Position numbers and translations under genes: made by a program. 61,043 nucleotides of DNA from Pseudoxanthomonas sangjuensis (GTDB lineage: Bacteria; Pseudomonadota; Gammaproteobacteria; Xanthomonadales; Xanthomonadaceae), in assembly GCF_010211755.1 (NCBI RefSeq), contig NZ_PDWR01000022.1, forward strand, positions 1 to 61,043, given 5' to 3'. Positions 34,262-43,470 of the stretch are shown here, in pieces (position 1 is the first letter of the stretch; every line of letters starts with the position of its first letter). Under the pieces are notes generated by a model. It did no database searches and had not been told where the DNA came from. It saw only the letters and a program-made list of their open reading frames with translations.

Positions 34262-34840
34262 ATGGACGATTCCCTCGACGACTGGTTCGCCCGCGAGATC
34301 CTGGTGCACGAACGTGCGCTGGTGCATTACCTGCGTCGCTGCTGGCCGCACACCGCGGAAATCCACGACCTGCGCCAGGAAACCTACGTGCGCGTGTACG
34401 AAGCCGCGGGCAAGGCGCTGCCGACCGCGCCGAAGTCGTTCCTGTTCGCCACCGCCCGGCACCTGATGGCCGACCGCCGGCGGCGCGCGCGCGTGGTGTC
34501 GATCGAAACGATGGGTGATTTGGACGCGCTGAACGTCTTGGTAGAGGAGGCTTCGCCGGAACACTGGCTGGGCGGGCGGCAGGTGCTCAAGCGGCTGGCC
34601 GAGGCATTCGACCGCCTGCCCGAGCGCTGCCGGGAGGTGGTCTGGCTGCGCCGGGTCGAGGAACTGCCGCAAAGGGAGGTGGCCATGCGCCTGGGCATCA
34701 GCGAGAAAACCGTGGAAAAGCACGTTGCCAAGGGCGCACGGCTGATCGCCGAGCATTTCTACGGCCTGCCCGCGCAGGCCGAAGCGCCGCGGCGCGGAGC
34801 CGACCCGGAGGAAGATGGCCGTGGACAGCGCCAGGATTGA
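34262..34840 (+). CDS. FecI-like ECF sigma factor
   Basis: A 192-aa sigma factor: region 2 with HDLRQETYVRVYEAAGK and KSFLFATARHLMADRRRRAR, region 4 with RLPERCREVVWLRRVEELPQ and the HTH MRLGISEKTVEKHVAKG. The FecI-type C-terminus ends KHVAKGARL. MDDSLDD at 34262 is the first plausible start; the frame upstream has no homology. It overlaps fecR by 26 bp. The 115-bp gap to the divergent hydrolase gene should hold its promoter. Confidence 0.93.
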   Translation: MDDSLDDWFAREILVHERALVHYLRRCWPHTAEIHDLRQETYVRVYEAAGKALPTAPKSFLFATARHLMADRRRRARVVSIETMGDLDALNVLVEEASPEHWLGGRQVLKRLAEAFDRLPERCREVVWLRRVEELPQREVAMRLGISEKTVEKHVAKGARLIAEHFYGLPAQAEAPRRGADPEEDGRGQRQD

Positions 34841-35888
34841 GCAGGCTGCCGCCGCCTGGCTGGCCCGGCGCGATGGCGGGGCCTGGAACGCGGACGACCA
34901 GGCGCAACTCGACGCCTGGCTCGCGGCCGCGACCGCGCATCGCGTGGCCTGGCTGCGGCTGCAAGCGGCCTGGCGGCAGGCCGGGCGGCTGAAGGCGCTG
35001 GGCGCCGGCGTCCCGGCCGGCACGATCCCGCCGCGCGGGCAATGGTCGCAGTCGGATCTCGCCCCCGCCGATGCCGCGCCCGCGACGGCCGGCGCATGGG
35101 TCGACCCGGGCAAGCTGCGGTTCGCACCGAGACCGCCGGCACGCGCCGCGCATCCGTCGCGCCATGCCGCGCTGGCAGCGGTCGCATTGCTCGCCGGTGC
35201 GCTCGGCTGGGCCTGGTTCCGCTACGCGCCGACCGAGCAGGCGGCTTACGCGACCGCGACCGGCGAACTGCGCACGCTCGCGCTCGGCGACGGCTCGCGC
35301 CTGACCCTGAGCAGCGACAGTCGCGTCGAGGTCGGTTTCACCCGCGCCAGGCGCCGCATCGAATTGCAGCGCGGCGAGGCCTTCTTCGAAGTCGCCAAGG
35401 ATGCGTCGCGCCCGTTCGTGGTCGGCGCCGGCAACCGCCGCGCGACCGCGGTCGGCACCCGCTACGCGGTGCGCCGGGACGACGCCGGCGTGCGCGTGGT
35501 GGTGACCGAAGGCACGGTGAGGCTGGAAACCGCGGCCGACGGCGGCCAGCCCGCGCAGCCCAGCACGCTGCTGCCGGCCGGCAGCATCGCCGTGGCCAGC
35601 CACGGCAGCGTGCTGGTGCGCAGCGCCGGGGTCGAGGCCGCGGAACGCGAACTCGGCTGGCGCAGCGGCTACCTGAGCTTCCACGACACCCCGCTGGCCG
35701 AGGCCGCGGCCGAATTCAACCGCTACGGCACGCGCAAGATCGTGATCGCCGACGCGGACGCGGCGGCATTGCGCGTCGGCGGCAATTTCCGCTGGTCCAA
35801 CGCCGAGGCCTTCGTGCGCCTGCTCGAGCAGGGCTTCCCGGTGCGCGCCGAGGCCGACGGCGAACGCATCGTGCTGCACAGCCGCTGA
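34815..35888 (+). CDS. FecR family anti-sigma / sigma regulator
   Basis: A 357-aa inner-membrane protein. The N-terminal DUF4880 domain (~7-50, AAAWLARRDGGAWNADDQAQL) contacts the sigma factor. One membrane helix lies at ~118-136. The periplasmic FecR domain (~145-250) has ATGELRTLALGDGSRLTLSS and RGEAFFEVAKD. A C-terminal STN-like segment ends FVRLLEQGFPVRAEADGE and would interact with the receptor's signalling domain. Lies between the sigma gene and the receptor. Confidence 0.93.
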   Translation: MAVDSARIEQAAAAWLARRDGGAWNADDQAQLDAWLAAATAHRVAWLRLQAAWRQAGRLKALGAGVPAGTIPPRGQWSQSDLAPADAAPATAGAWVDPGKLRFAPRPPARAAHPSRHAALAAVALLAGALGWAWFRYAPTEQAAYATATGELRTLALGDGSRLTLSSDSRVEVGFTRARRRIELQRGEAFFEVAKDASRPFVVGAGNRRATAVGTRYAVRRDDAGVRVVVTEGTVRLETAADGGQPAQPSTLLPAGSIAVASHGSVLVRSAGVEAAERELGWRSGYLSFHDTPLAEAAAEFNRYGTRKIVIADADAAALRVGGNFRWSNAEAFVRLLEQGFPVRAEADGERIVLHSR

Positions 35889-35975
35889 GCCGTCGCCGCG
35901 GCGGGCGGGATTCGCGCGGCTCGTTCGTCCATGTCAAAGGAGAGGGTGCCGTCCCGTGCGCCCGTGGGGAAATCG

Positions 35976-38900
35976 ATGCGTCCGATCCGTGCCCTGCTGT
36001 CGAGCCTGGCCCTGGCCTGTTCCGTCGCCCTCGCCGCCCAGGCGCAAACCGCGCCCCCGCCCATCGACATTCCCGCCGGCGACCTGGTCGCCGCACTGGA
36101 TGCGCTGGCGCGGCAGTCGGGCGCGCAATTCGTCTATCGCGCCGACCGGTTGCGCGGCCTGCGCACCCCCGGCGCGCACGGCGCGCGCTCGGCCGACGAG
36201 GCGCTGGACCAGCTGCTGCGCGGCAGCGGCTTCGCCGCGCAACGCGATGCCTCCGGCGCGGTGGTGATCGTCGAGCGCAAGGCGCCGGCCGCGCCGTCGC
36301 GGCCGGCCGCCCGGCCGGCATCGAACGGCCAATCCGCCCCCGCTGCGTCCGAAGACGCGCCGGAAGTGCAGGAACTGCAGGCCGTCGAGGTCACCGGTTC
36401 GCGTATCCCGCGCGCGCAGGTCGAAGGCCCGGCGCCGGTGACGGTGATCACCGCCGAGGACATCCGCGCCAGCGGCTTCACCACGGTGCCCGACGTGCTG
36501 CGCGCGATGACCCAGAACGGCGGCGAGACCCAGAGCCAGCAATCGGCCAGCGGCGCCGATTTCTCGCCCGGCGCGCAGCAGGTGGACCTGCGCGGGCTCG
36601 GCCCGAACCACACCCTGGTGCTGGTCAACGGCCGCCGCATCGCCGACTTCCCGCTGCCGTTCAAGGGCCGCAGCAACTTCACCGACATCTCCAACATCCC
36701 GCTGGGCATGGTCGACCGGATCGAAGTGCTGACCGGCAGCGCCTCGGCGATCTACGGTTCGGACGCGATCTCCGGCGTGGTCAACTTCATCCTGAAGCGG
36801 AAGGCCGACGGCGTCACCGTGGACTTCCGCTACGGCGACACCAGCCGCGGCGGCGGCGAATCGTTCGACTACAGCCTGTCCGGCGGCTTCTCGCGCGGCA
36901 ATTTCAACTCGGTGTTCGGCGCGGAGCTGATCAGCCAGAAGCCGTTGTGGGCCTACGAGCGCGGCATCCAGGATTCGACCAAGGACGCGCCGACCACGGG
37001 CTCGCGGATCGCGCGCCGCGCCTTCCTGCGCACCGACTGGTGGGACACCTACCTCGACCCCGGCGCCGACGCCTGCGCCGCGCTGTCGCACCTCAACGAC
37101 GGCAGCACCTATTACGCCTCGCGCCCGCGCTACGGCGACTGGAGCGACGAACTCGACGACTGGGGCCCCGGCTACTACTGCGGCAGCGACGAATCGATCG
37201 GCTACGGCACCATCATCAGCCGGCGCCAGGGCGTCAACGCCTACGCGTCGATGAGCTACCTCTTCGACAACGGCAGCGAATGGTTCGCCGACCTGCAACT
37301 GGGCCACCACAAGCTGGCGCTGTTCCGCGACGTGACCGCGTGGAGCTACATGGCGCCGGACGGCAACGAGGAGGGCTATTTCTACAACCAGGCCACCGAC
37401 CAGGTCGAATACTGGCAGCGCCAGTTCAGCCCCGAGGAAATGGGCGGGCTGGAAAACGGCATGATCCGCAACGTGCAGAAGACCCTGGGCCTGACCACCG
37501 GCTTCAAGGGCACGTTCGCGCGGGACTGGGACTACGAGGCTTCGCTGAGCCATTCGCAGTACCGGTCGCGGATCAGCTGGCCGCAGATCGTCGCTTCCGC
37601 CGCCAACGACCTGTTCCTGGGGCCGCAGGTCGGCTTCAACGAGGACTGGGGCTATCCGGTCTTCGACGCGGATCCGGCGCGCCTGTACGCGCCGCTGACC
37701 CGCGCCGAATACGACGCCATCGCCGCCGACACGGTCTACCACCCGGAATCGCGCACCGACACGCTGGCGTTCACCGTCACCAACACCGGGCTGTTCCGCC
37801 TGCCCGGCGGACCGGCCGGCTTCGCCGCCACCGCGGAACTCGGCAACCAGGCCTACGACCTCAATCCCGACCCGCTGGCGACGCAGTACTACTACTACAG
37901 CTGGAAGGATTCCGACGGCCACGGCGACCGCTACCGCTGGGCGCTGGCCGGCGAACTGCGCCTGCCGCTGCTGCAGGGCCTGAACCTGAGCGCGGCCGGC
38001 CGCTACGACCAGTACCGCTATTCCGGGCGCGACCCGGGCAAGTTCACCTGGAGCGCGGGCGTGGAATGGCGCCCGCTCGAATCGCTGCTGCTGCGCGGCT
38101 CGTACGGCACCGCGTTCCGCGCGCCCGACCTGCACTACCTGTACGCCGGCCCCGGCAACGACGAAACCTCGGTCACCGACTATTACCGCTGCGCGACCGA
38201 AGAACCGGACGAGGCGATCGACGATTGCAGCTACAGCGGCGAAGGCATCATCCGCGGCCGCAGCGGCAACCTCGACCTGGACCCGGAGACCAGCACCTCG
38301 TGGACCGCCGGCGTGGTGTGGTCGCCGCTGCCGGCCCTGGACTTCTCGCTGGACTGGTTCGACATCGACATGCGCGACCAGGTGCAGGACCTGCGCGCCG
38401 ACGAGGTGATGCGCAACGAGGCCGACTGCCGGCTCGGCGAGCTCGATCCGTCCTCGCCGACCTGCGTCGACGCGCTGTCGCGCATCACCCGGCTGGCCAA
38501 CGGTTCCATCTACGGCGTCTACGTCAACCCGATCAACATCGCCCGCGAAAGCACCAGCGGCGTCGACTTCAGCGTGCATTACCGGCTGGAGACCGGCATC
38601 GGCACGTTCCGCTTCGGCGGCGATTACACCTGGGTGCATGCGCACGACATCCAGGTCTACGCCGGCGACCTGACCATCGACGAGTTCGTGATCAACAGCG
38701 GCTACGACATCCCGCGGACCAAGGCCAGCGCCAACGTGTCGTGGGAGCGCAACGGCTGGGCGGCCACGCTGCACGGCCAGCGCCTGGGCCGGCTGCCCAA
38801 CGGCTGGTCCTACGACGAAGTCTGGGAGGAGGGCGATCCGGGCCCGTGGATCGAGGCCACCTACCGCTACAACGCGACGCTGGCCTACAACATCAGCGAC

Positions 38901-39062
38901 CACGCGCGGATTTCGCTGATCGTGGACAACCTGACCGACGAGATGCCGCCGCGCGATCCGACCTACACCGCGTACCCGTACTACGACATCTCGTGGTTCG
39001 ATTCGCTGGGCCGCAGCTATTACCTGAACTTCACCTACAAGTTCGGCGGCGAAAACCTGTGA
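35976..39062 (+). CDS. TonB-dependent receptor with N-terminal STN signalling domain
   Basis: A 1028-aa outer-membrane receptor. A signal peptide (MRPIRALLSSLALACSVALA) precedes an STN/secretin domain (~30-95, IDIPAGDLVAALDALARQSG), a Pro/Ala linker with a TonB box region near VQELQAVEVTGSR, a plug (~125-255), and a 22-strand barrel ending in NFTYKFGGENL. STN plus the upstream sigma and FecR make it a surface-signalling transducer. The start at 35976 has GGGGAAATCG upstream and gives a normal signal peptide; an ATG at 35931 would add 15 residues. The receptor is rich in Asp and Tyr and has the TBDT/OAR look. Substrate unknown; the neighbour suggests beta-aspartyl or cyanophycin peptides. Confidence 0.93.
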   Translation: MRPIRALLSSLALACSVALAAQAQTAPPPIDIPAGDLVAALDALARQSGAQFVYRADRLRGLRTPGAHGARSADEALDQLLRGSGFAAQRDASGAVVIVERKAPAAPSRPAARPASNGQSAPAASEDAPEVQELQAVEVTGSRIPRAQVEGPAPVTVITAEDIRASGFTTVPDVLRAMTQNGGETQSQQSASGADFSPGAQQVDLRGLGPNHTLVLVNGRRIADFPLPFKGRSNFTDISNIPLGMVDRIEVLTGSASAIYGSDAISGVVNFILKRKADGVTVDFRYGDTSRGGGESFDYSLSGGFSRGNFNSVFGAELISQKPLWAYERGIQDSTKDAPTTGSRIARRAFLRTDWWDTYLDPGADACAALSHLNDGSTYYASRPRYGDWSDELDDWGPGYYCGSDESIGYGTIISRRQGVNAYASMSYLFDNGSEWFADLQLGHHKLALFRDVTAWSYMAPDGNEEGYFYNQATDQVEYWQRQFSPEEMGGLENGMIRNVQKTLGLTTGFKGTFARDWDYEASLSHSQYRSRISWPQIVASAANDLFLGPQVGFNEDWGYPVFDADPARLYAPLTRAEYDAIAADTVYHPESRTDTLAFTVTNTGLFRLPGGPAGFAATAELGNQAYDLNPDPLATQYYYYSWKDSDGHGDRYRWALAGELRLPLLQGLNLSAAGRYDQYRYSGRDPGKFTWSAGVEWRPLESLLLRGSYGTAFRAPDLHYLYAGPGNDETSVTDYYRCATEEPDEAIDDCSYSGEGIIRGRSGNLDLDPETSTSWTAGVVWSPLPALDFSLDWFDIDMRDQVQDLRADEVMRNEADCRLGELDPSSPTCVDALSRITRLANGSIYGVYVNPINIARESTSGVDFSVHYRLETGIGTFRFGGDYTWVHAHDIQVYAGDLTIDEFVINSGYDIPRTKASANVSWERNGWAATLHGQRLGRLPNGWSYDEVWEEGDPGPWIEATYRYNATLAYNISDHARISLIVDNLTDEMPPRDPTYTAYPYYDISWFDSLGRSYYLNFTYKFGGENL

Positions 39063-39066
39063 TTGC

Positions 39067-39096
39067 CGGCATCCGGTGCCAACGCGCCGGATGCCG
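39067..39096. terminator. Hairpin between convergent receptor and acyltransferase genes
   Basis: 10-bp perfect arms CGGCATCCGG (39067-39076) and CCGGATGCCG (39087-39096) with a 10-nt loop lie between two convergent stops. It lacks a T run; a bidirectional terminator is plausible. Confidence 0.45.
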
Positions 39097-39108
39097 CCCG
39101 CACCACGC

Positions 39109-39711
39109 TCACGTGGTGCCGCGGTTCTTGCCCATCCACGGCCGGTACCATTCGCGGATGCGCGCCATGTCGGCCGCGGCATCGTCGGTGGGCCAGTACA
39201 GGTCGCCGATGCCGATGATCCTTTCCGGGTAGTGGAAGTACACCATCAGCACCGGCACGCCGGCGCCGCGGGCGATCTTCAGGAAGCCGCTCTTCCACTT
39301 CTCCACCCGCTTGCGCGTGCCTTCCGGCGCCAGCGTGTACCAGATTCGTTCGGAGCCGCTGATCAGGTCGATGGCCTGGCCGACGGTGCCGTGCGCCGCG
39401 CTGCGGTCGATCGGCACCGCGCCGAGCTTGCGCAGGATCGGGCCCAGCGGCCACCAGAACAGCTGCGCCTTGCCGAGCACGTGGACGCGCACGCCCAGCG
39501 CGATCTTCGCCGCCATGCCCCAGATGCCGTCCCAGTTCGACGAGTGCGGCGCGGCGATGATCACCAGCTTCGGCAGGTCGGGGAATTCGCCGACCACGCG
39601 CCAGCCGCCGAGGCGCAGCACGCTGCGGCCCAGCCAGCGGGCGAAGCGGTTCGGCCTGACCCGCGGCATGTTCGGCGGGGTCGCGGGGACGACGGGTGCC
39701 CGTTCCTTCAA
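39109..39711 (-). CDS. 1-acylglycerol-3-phosphate O-acyltransferase (PlsC-like)
   Basis: A 200-aa acyltransferase with catalytic H-x4-D as HSSNWD (~residues 56-61), preceded by the membrane-contact segment LVIIAAPHSS. APEGTRKRVEKWKSGF (~128-143) is the glycerol-phosphate-binding Glu-Gly-Thr motif. Members acylate lysophosphatidic acid in phospholipid synthesis. This short form resembles PlsC-like proteins of environmental bacteria. It follows arfB on the same strand by 4 bp, so the two are likely co-transcribed. Confidence 0.9.
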   Translation of the reverse strand: MKERAPVVPATPPNMPRVRPNRFARWLGRSVLRLGGWRVVGEFPDLPKLVIIAAPHSSNWDGIWGMAAKIALGVRVHVLGKAQLFWWPLGPILRKLGAVPIDRSAAHGTVGQAIDLISGSERIWYTLAPEGTRKRVEKWKSGFLKIARGAGVPVLMVYFHYPERIIGIGDLYWPTDDAAADMARIREWYRPWMGKNRGTT

Positions 39712-39715
39712 GCAA

Positions 39716-40150
39716 TCACTCCCAGTGGCTGCCGCGCGAGCGGCCGCGCTTGATTTCGCCGCGTTCGCGCTTGGCGGTCAAGCGCCGCTGCTTCGCCGCG
39801 CGGCTGGGCTTGGTCGCCACGCGCGGCTTCGGCACCGACAGGCCGGCCGCGACGAAGGCGGCCAGGCGGTCGCGCGCGTCGTCGCGGTTGCGCTCCTGGG
39901 TGCGGAAGCGCTGCGCCTCGATCACCAGCACGCCGTCGTCGGTGAGGCGGCGGTCGCGCCTGGCCAGCAGGCGCGCGCGCAGCGGCTCCGGCAGCGACGG
40001 CGAGTTGGCCAGGTCGAAGCGCAGTTCGACCGCGGTCGCGACCTTGTTGACGTTCTGCCCGCCGGCGCCGCTGGCGCGCACGAAGCGTTCGACCAGCTCG
40101 TCGTCCGGTATCGTCAGCGTCGGCGTGATGTGCAGCGGTCCGCTCCCCAT
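39716..40150 (-). CDS. arfB: Alternative ribosome-rescue peptidyl-tRNA hydrolase ArfB (YaeJ)
   Basis: Releases nascent chains from ribosomes stalled without a stop codon. The 144-aa sequence has the catalytic GGQ in RASGAGGQNVNKVATAVELR (27-46) and the disordered basic C-terminal tail (KPSRAAKQRRLTAKRERGEI, then RGRSRGSHWE) that enters the empty mRNA channel. It is too short to be a release factor, which would have a stop-codon recognition domain. Confidence 0.95.
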   Translation of the reverse strand: MGSGPLHITPTLTIPDDELVERFVRASGAGGQNVNKVATAVELRFDLANSPSLPEPLRARLLARRDRRLTDDGVLVIEAQRFRTQERNRDDARDRLAAFVAAGLSVPKPRVATKPSRAAKQRRLTAKRERGEIKRGRSRGSHWE

Positions 40151-40248
40151 ACGGGCATTGTAGGACAGGCGGATGCCGGCCCGGCGACAACGGTCCGGCG
40201 CGCCGTTCCGGCGCGACTTAACCGTGGGTTTACGTTTTGCTGGGCAAC

Positions 40249-40845
40249 ATGCCGCTTCCTTCGCACTCCCGTCCCCGCATGCGCCTGCGCTTCCTCGTTC
40301 CCGTGCTGTACGTCGTCCTCGCCCTGCCCGCCATCGCCGCGGAGCCCAGCGAGGCCGACATCGAACGCCTGCTCAGGGCCACCCGCGCGGAAAGCATGCT
40401 GGTCGCGATCCAGCCGCAGATCGAGACGGTGCAGCGCCAGCAGTTCGAGCAGATCACCGCGGGCAAGGAACTGAGCGAGGCGCAGAAGGCCGAGGTAGCC
40501 GACATCCAGGCGCGTACCAGCGAGATCGTGCGCAAGACCCTGGCCTGGGAGGAAATGAAGCCGCTGTACATCGAGGTGTACCGCCGCAACTTCGACCGCG
40601 ACGACGTGCGCGCCATCGCCAAGTTCTACGAGAGCAAGGCCGGCCAGCGCATGCTCGACCGGAACCCGGTGCTGATGCAGGAGCTGATGGCGGCGATCCA
40701 GCAGAAGATGCTGCCGATGCTGCAGCAGATGGAAACGGAACTGAAGGCCGCGTCCGTCGAAAGGATCGAGGCGCCGCCGGTCAGCCCGCCGCAGAAGCGA
40801 CGGCCGGCGCCCGCACCGGCGAAGAAGAAGAAAAAGAAACGCTGA
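40249..40845 (+). CDS. DUF2059 family secreted protein
   Basis: A 198-aa protein with a signal peptide (RLRFLVPVLYVVLALPAIAA) and a helical DUF2059 domain: a first segment SEADIERLLRATRAESML and the motif YIEVYRRNFDRDDVRAIAKF then YESKAGQRML. The C-terminus is Pro-rich and then Lys-rich (ends KKKKKKR), perhaps for envelope or peptidoglycan contact. ATG 40249 is chosen; a TTG at 40237 or ATG at 40279 are alternatives, and the signal peptide does not depend on the choice. Convergent with ung, stops 18 bp apart. Confidence 0.87.
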   Translation: MPLPSHSRPRMRLRFLVPVLYVVLALPAIAAEPSEADIERLLRATRAESMLVAIQPQIETVQRQQFEQITAGKELSEAQKAEVADIQARTSEIVRKTLAWEEMKPLYIEVYRRNFDRDDVRAIAKFYESKAGQRMLDRNPVLMQELMAAIQQKMLPMLQQMETELKAASVERIEAPPVSPPQKRRPAPAPAKKKKKKR

Positions 40846-40863
40846 GCCCGGTCCGGCCGCGGG

Positions 40864-41571
40864 TTACGGCTGCAATTCGCTGCGCGGCGGCAGGCGCCAA
40901 TCGATCGGCGCCTGCCCGTGCTGCTGCAGGTAGCGGTTCGCCGCGGAGAAATGCCCGCAACCGAAGAAGCCGCGGTGCGCCGACAGCGGCGACGGGTGCG
41001 GCGCGCGCAGCACGCGGTGGCGCTGCGCGTCGATGATCTTGCCCTTGGCCTGCGCGTAGCTGCCCCACAGCAGGAACACCAGGTGCTCGCGCTCGCGCGA
41101 CAGCGTCTCGATCACGTGGTCGGTGAAGCCTTCCCAGCCCTTGTTCGCATGCGCGCCGGCGCGGCCTTCCTCGACGGTCAGCACCGCGTTGAGCAGCAGC
41201 ACGCCCTGCTTCGCCCACGGCATCAGGTAGCCGTGGTCCGGGCGCGGGATGCCGAGGTCGCCCTGGATCTCCTTGAAGATGTTTTCCAGCGACGGCGGCG
41301 GCGGCACGCCCGGCGGCACCGAGAAGCACAAGCCGTGCGCCTGGCCATGGCCGTGGTATGGGTCCTGGCCGAGGATGACGACCTTCACCGCATCGAACGG
41401 CGTCGCCTCGAACGCGGCGAAGATCTGCGGCCCCGGCGGGAAGATCCGCGCGCCGGCGGCCTTGCGCTGGCGCAGGAACGCGGAAAGCTGCCGCATGTCG
41501 TCGCGCTGGAAATACTCGCCGACGTGCGTCTTCCAGGAGGGCTCGAGCTTGATGCGGTCTTCGTCGGACAT
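40864..41571 (-). CDS. ung: Uracil-DNA glycosylase (family 1)
   Basis: Removes uracil from DNA. The 235-aa sequence has the water-activating motif GQDPYHG with catalytic Asp70 and HGLCFSVP, and the [11 protein letters not shown] loop whose His acts on the uracil. MSDEDRIKL at 41571 is chosen because the 29 residues upstream have no homology. Length and motifs are those of E. coli Ung. Confidence 0.96.
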   Translation of the reverse strand: MSDEDRIKLEPSWKTHVGEYFQRDDMRQLSAFLRQRKAAGARIFPPGPQIFAAFEATPFDAVKVVILGQDPYHGHGQAHGLCFSVPPGVPPPPSLENIFKEIQGDLGIPRPDHGYLMPWAKQGVLLLNAVLTVEEGRAGAHANKGWEGFTDHVIETLSREREHLVFLLWGSYAQAKGKIIDAQRHRVLRAPHPSPLSAHRGFFGCGHFSAANRYLQQHGQAPIDWRLPPRSELQP

Positions 41572-41661
41572 GGCCGCCCGGTTCTTGGTCGCTGGTTCCA
41601 GGTTGTTGGAGAGAGATCTTTCGCTGCCGGCCGACAACCGAGAACCGGCAACCAACAACTG

Positions 41662-42492
41662 CTATCGCTTTTCCATCCGCGCCAAACGCAACTGGAACAG
41701 CACCTTGGTCACCAACAGCCGCTCCTCGATCGGCTTCAGCACCAGATCGTTGGCGCCGGCCTGCAGCAACGCGCTCTGGTTGTCGCGGTTGCTGTCGCCG
41801 GTCATCACCAGGATCGGCAGGCGGCGCTTGCCGTAGCCGAAGTCGACGCGCACGCGGTGCACCACGTCCAGACCGCTGAGTTCGCCCTTCAGGGTCACGT
41901 CGGTCAGCACCAGGTCGAAGTGGCGCGTGGCCAGGCCCAGCGATTCGGCGGTAAGCAGTGCGAAGGCCTCTTCGGCCGTAATCACATGGACCACGTTCAG
42001 TTCGTGGCGCAGCAGCATGCGCTTGGTCGCCTCGGCGACGACCCGGCTGTCCTCGATGTACAGCACGGTCGCGTCCGGTACCGGCTGCGGCCGCACGTAG
42101 CCGAGGATGAAGGTCGCCAGCGCCTCGTGGCCCAGCGACTTGTCGAAGTAGTCGGTGACGAATTCGGTGAAGCGGCGCTCCTCGAGGTGCTGCTGCGCAT
42201 CGCTCGAAACCACGATCACCGGCACGTAGGCCTGGCCGACCGATTCGCGCACGCTGCGCGCGACTTCCATGCCGTCGCCGTCGGACAGCGCCAGCGCGGT
42301 GGTGACCAGGTCGACCGGGCCCGCGGCCAGCGCCGTGCGCACCTCGGCCAGGCTGGAGCAGCCGACGATCTCGACGCCCGGCAACTCGCGCTTCAGCACG
42401 TCGCCGATCATTTTGCGCACCAGCTTCGAGCCGTCGACCACCATTACCCGCGGGGCGTCGCTGATCAGATGGCGCAGTTCCTGTTCGGACAT
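41662..42492 (-). CDS. Tandem-receiver response regulator
   Basis: A 276-aa protein of two receiver domains and no output domain. REC1 (~14-130) keeps VMVVDGSK but has Ala66 where the phospho-Asp should be (DLVTTALAL), so it probably cannot be phosphorylated. REC2 (~140-270) has VLYIEDSR, the acceptor Asp in FDLVLTDVTL, and Lys in NDLVLKPIEE, so it is intact. It resembles single-domain or scaffold regulators of chemotaxis or c-di-GMP circuits; no partner kinase is nearby. It lies between ung and ftsX on the same strand. Confidence 0.87.
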   Translation of the reverse strand: MSEQELRHLISDAPRVMVVDGSKLVRKMIGDVLKRELPGVEIVGCSSLAEVRTALAAGPVDLVTTALALSDGDGMEVARSVRESVGQAYVPVIVVSSDAQQHLEERRFTEFVTDYFDKSLGHEALATFILGYVRPQPVPDATVLYIEDSRVVAEATKRMLLRHELNVVHVITAEEAFALLTAESLGLATRHFDLVLTDVTLKGELSGLDVVHRVRVDFGYGKRRLPILVMTGDSNRDNQSALLQAGANDLVLKPIEERLLVTKVLFQLRLARMEKR

Positions 42493-42514
42493 GGCGTGTT
42501 CGATGTTCGGATGC

Positions 42515-43465
42515 TCAGATTTCGGTCGGCCTAGTCTGGCGCAGGAAGTGCCCGGTCACCAGCCACGCGCCGAGCCAGCCGATCGCGGTCGCGGCCGCCA
42601 GCACGATCGCGGCATGCGCGGGATCGAGCCCGCCGAGGGCGAAACGGCTGCCGTAGCTGCGCGCCAGCGTCGCCAGCGGCTCGCGCAGCGCGACGTCGGC
42701 GGCGAGCAGCAGGCCCAGCGCCAGCGCGCCGGCGGCCAGTCCGTACCACGCGCCGAGGTAGATGAAGGGCCGGCGGATGAAGCCATCGCTGGCGCCGAGC
42801 AGCTGCAGCACGCCGATCTCCTCGCGCCGCGACTGGATGTCGAGGCGCACGGTGTTGCCGACCACCAGCAACGCACCGAGGCCGAACAGCGCGGCCAGCA
42901 CCCAGGCCAGCCGCTCGCCGAAGCTGAGCCAGCCGTCGAGGCGCTGCCGCCATACCGCGTCGTGGCGCACCAGATCGGCCTCGGGCAGGTTCTGCAGCGC
43001 CTGCGCCCGCGTGGTCCCGTCCTGCTTCGGCGTGACCGACAGGCGGAACGGCAGCGGGTTGCCGTCGAGCGCATCGATCGCTTCGCCCAGGCCGCTGAGC
43101 TCGCGGAACTCGGCCAGCCCCTGCTGCGGCGTGCGCAGCTCGACGCCGGCCACGTCGCCGCGGCCGCGCAGTTGCGCGGCCAGCGCCTGCGCGCGCGCCG
43201 CGTCGACGTCCTGCTTCAGGAACAGGTCGATCTGCCGCGACTGCTGCACGCTGCCGGCGAAATGGCGCACGTTGCCCAGCGCCAGCCACAGGCCCAGCGG
43301 CAGCGCGAACGCCACCGCCATCACGCCGACGGTCAGCAGCGTGGCCCACGGCCTGCGCACGACGCGGCCGAGGCTGGAAACGAAGCTGTACAGATGCTGG
43401 TCGAGCCAGATGCCGAAGCCGGAACGCGGTCCCGGCGCACGCACGTTGACGGTTGTTTCGCTCAT
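42515..43465 (-). CDS. ftsX: Cell division protein FtsX (ABC transporter permease-like)
   Basis: Membrane partner of FtsE in the divisome; FtsEX activates peptidoglycan hydrolases through EnvC-type factors. The 316-aa sequence has four helices (~44-66, 180-205, 230-255, 280-305) and a periplasmic loop between TM1 and TM2. The conserved LFGLGALLVVGNTVRLDIQSR and the SRREEIGVLQLLGAS coupling motif are present. MSETTV at 43465 is chosen over a GTG at 43474, which would overlap ftsE. Confidence 0.94.
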   Translation of the reverse strand: MSETTVNVRAPGPRSGFGIWLDQHLYSFVSSLGRVVRRPWATLLTVGVMAVAFALPLGLWLALGNVRHFAGSVQQSRQIDLFLKQDVDAARAQALAAQLRGRGDVAGVELRTPQQGLAEFRELSGLGEAIDALDGNPLPFRLSVTPKQDGTTRAQALQNLPEADLVRHDAVWRQRLDGWLSFGERLAWVLAALFGLGALLVVGNTVRLDIQSRREEIGVLQLLGASDGFIRRPFIYLGAWYGLAAGALALGLLLAADVALREPLATLARSYGSRFALGGLDPAHAAIVLAAATAIGWLGAWLVTGHFLRQTRPTEI

Positions 43466-43470
43466 CCGCG

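Noticed and set aside
34262-39062. Lasso-peptide import/isopeptidase cluster
   Set aside because: FecI-FecR-TonB cassettes occur in such clusters, but no lasso precursor, B/C proteins or dedicated S9 isopeptidase lie next to this one.
35042-39232. 1396-codon + strand frame overlapping fecR and the TonB receptor
   Set aside because: Out of frame with the receptor; composition is Arg/Ala-rich shadow, and the receptor's own frame has full domain matches.
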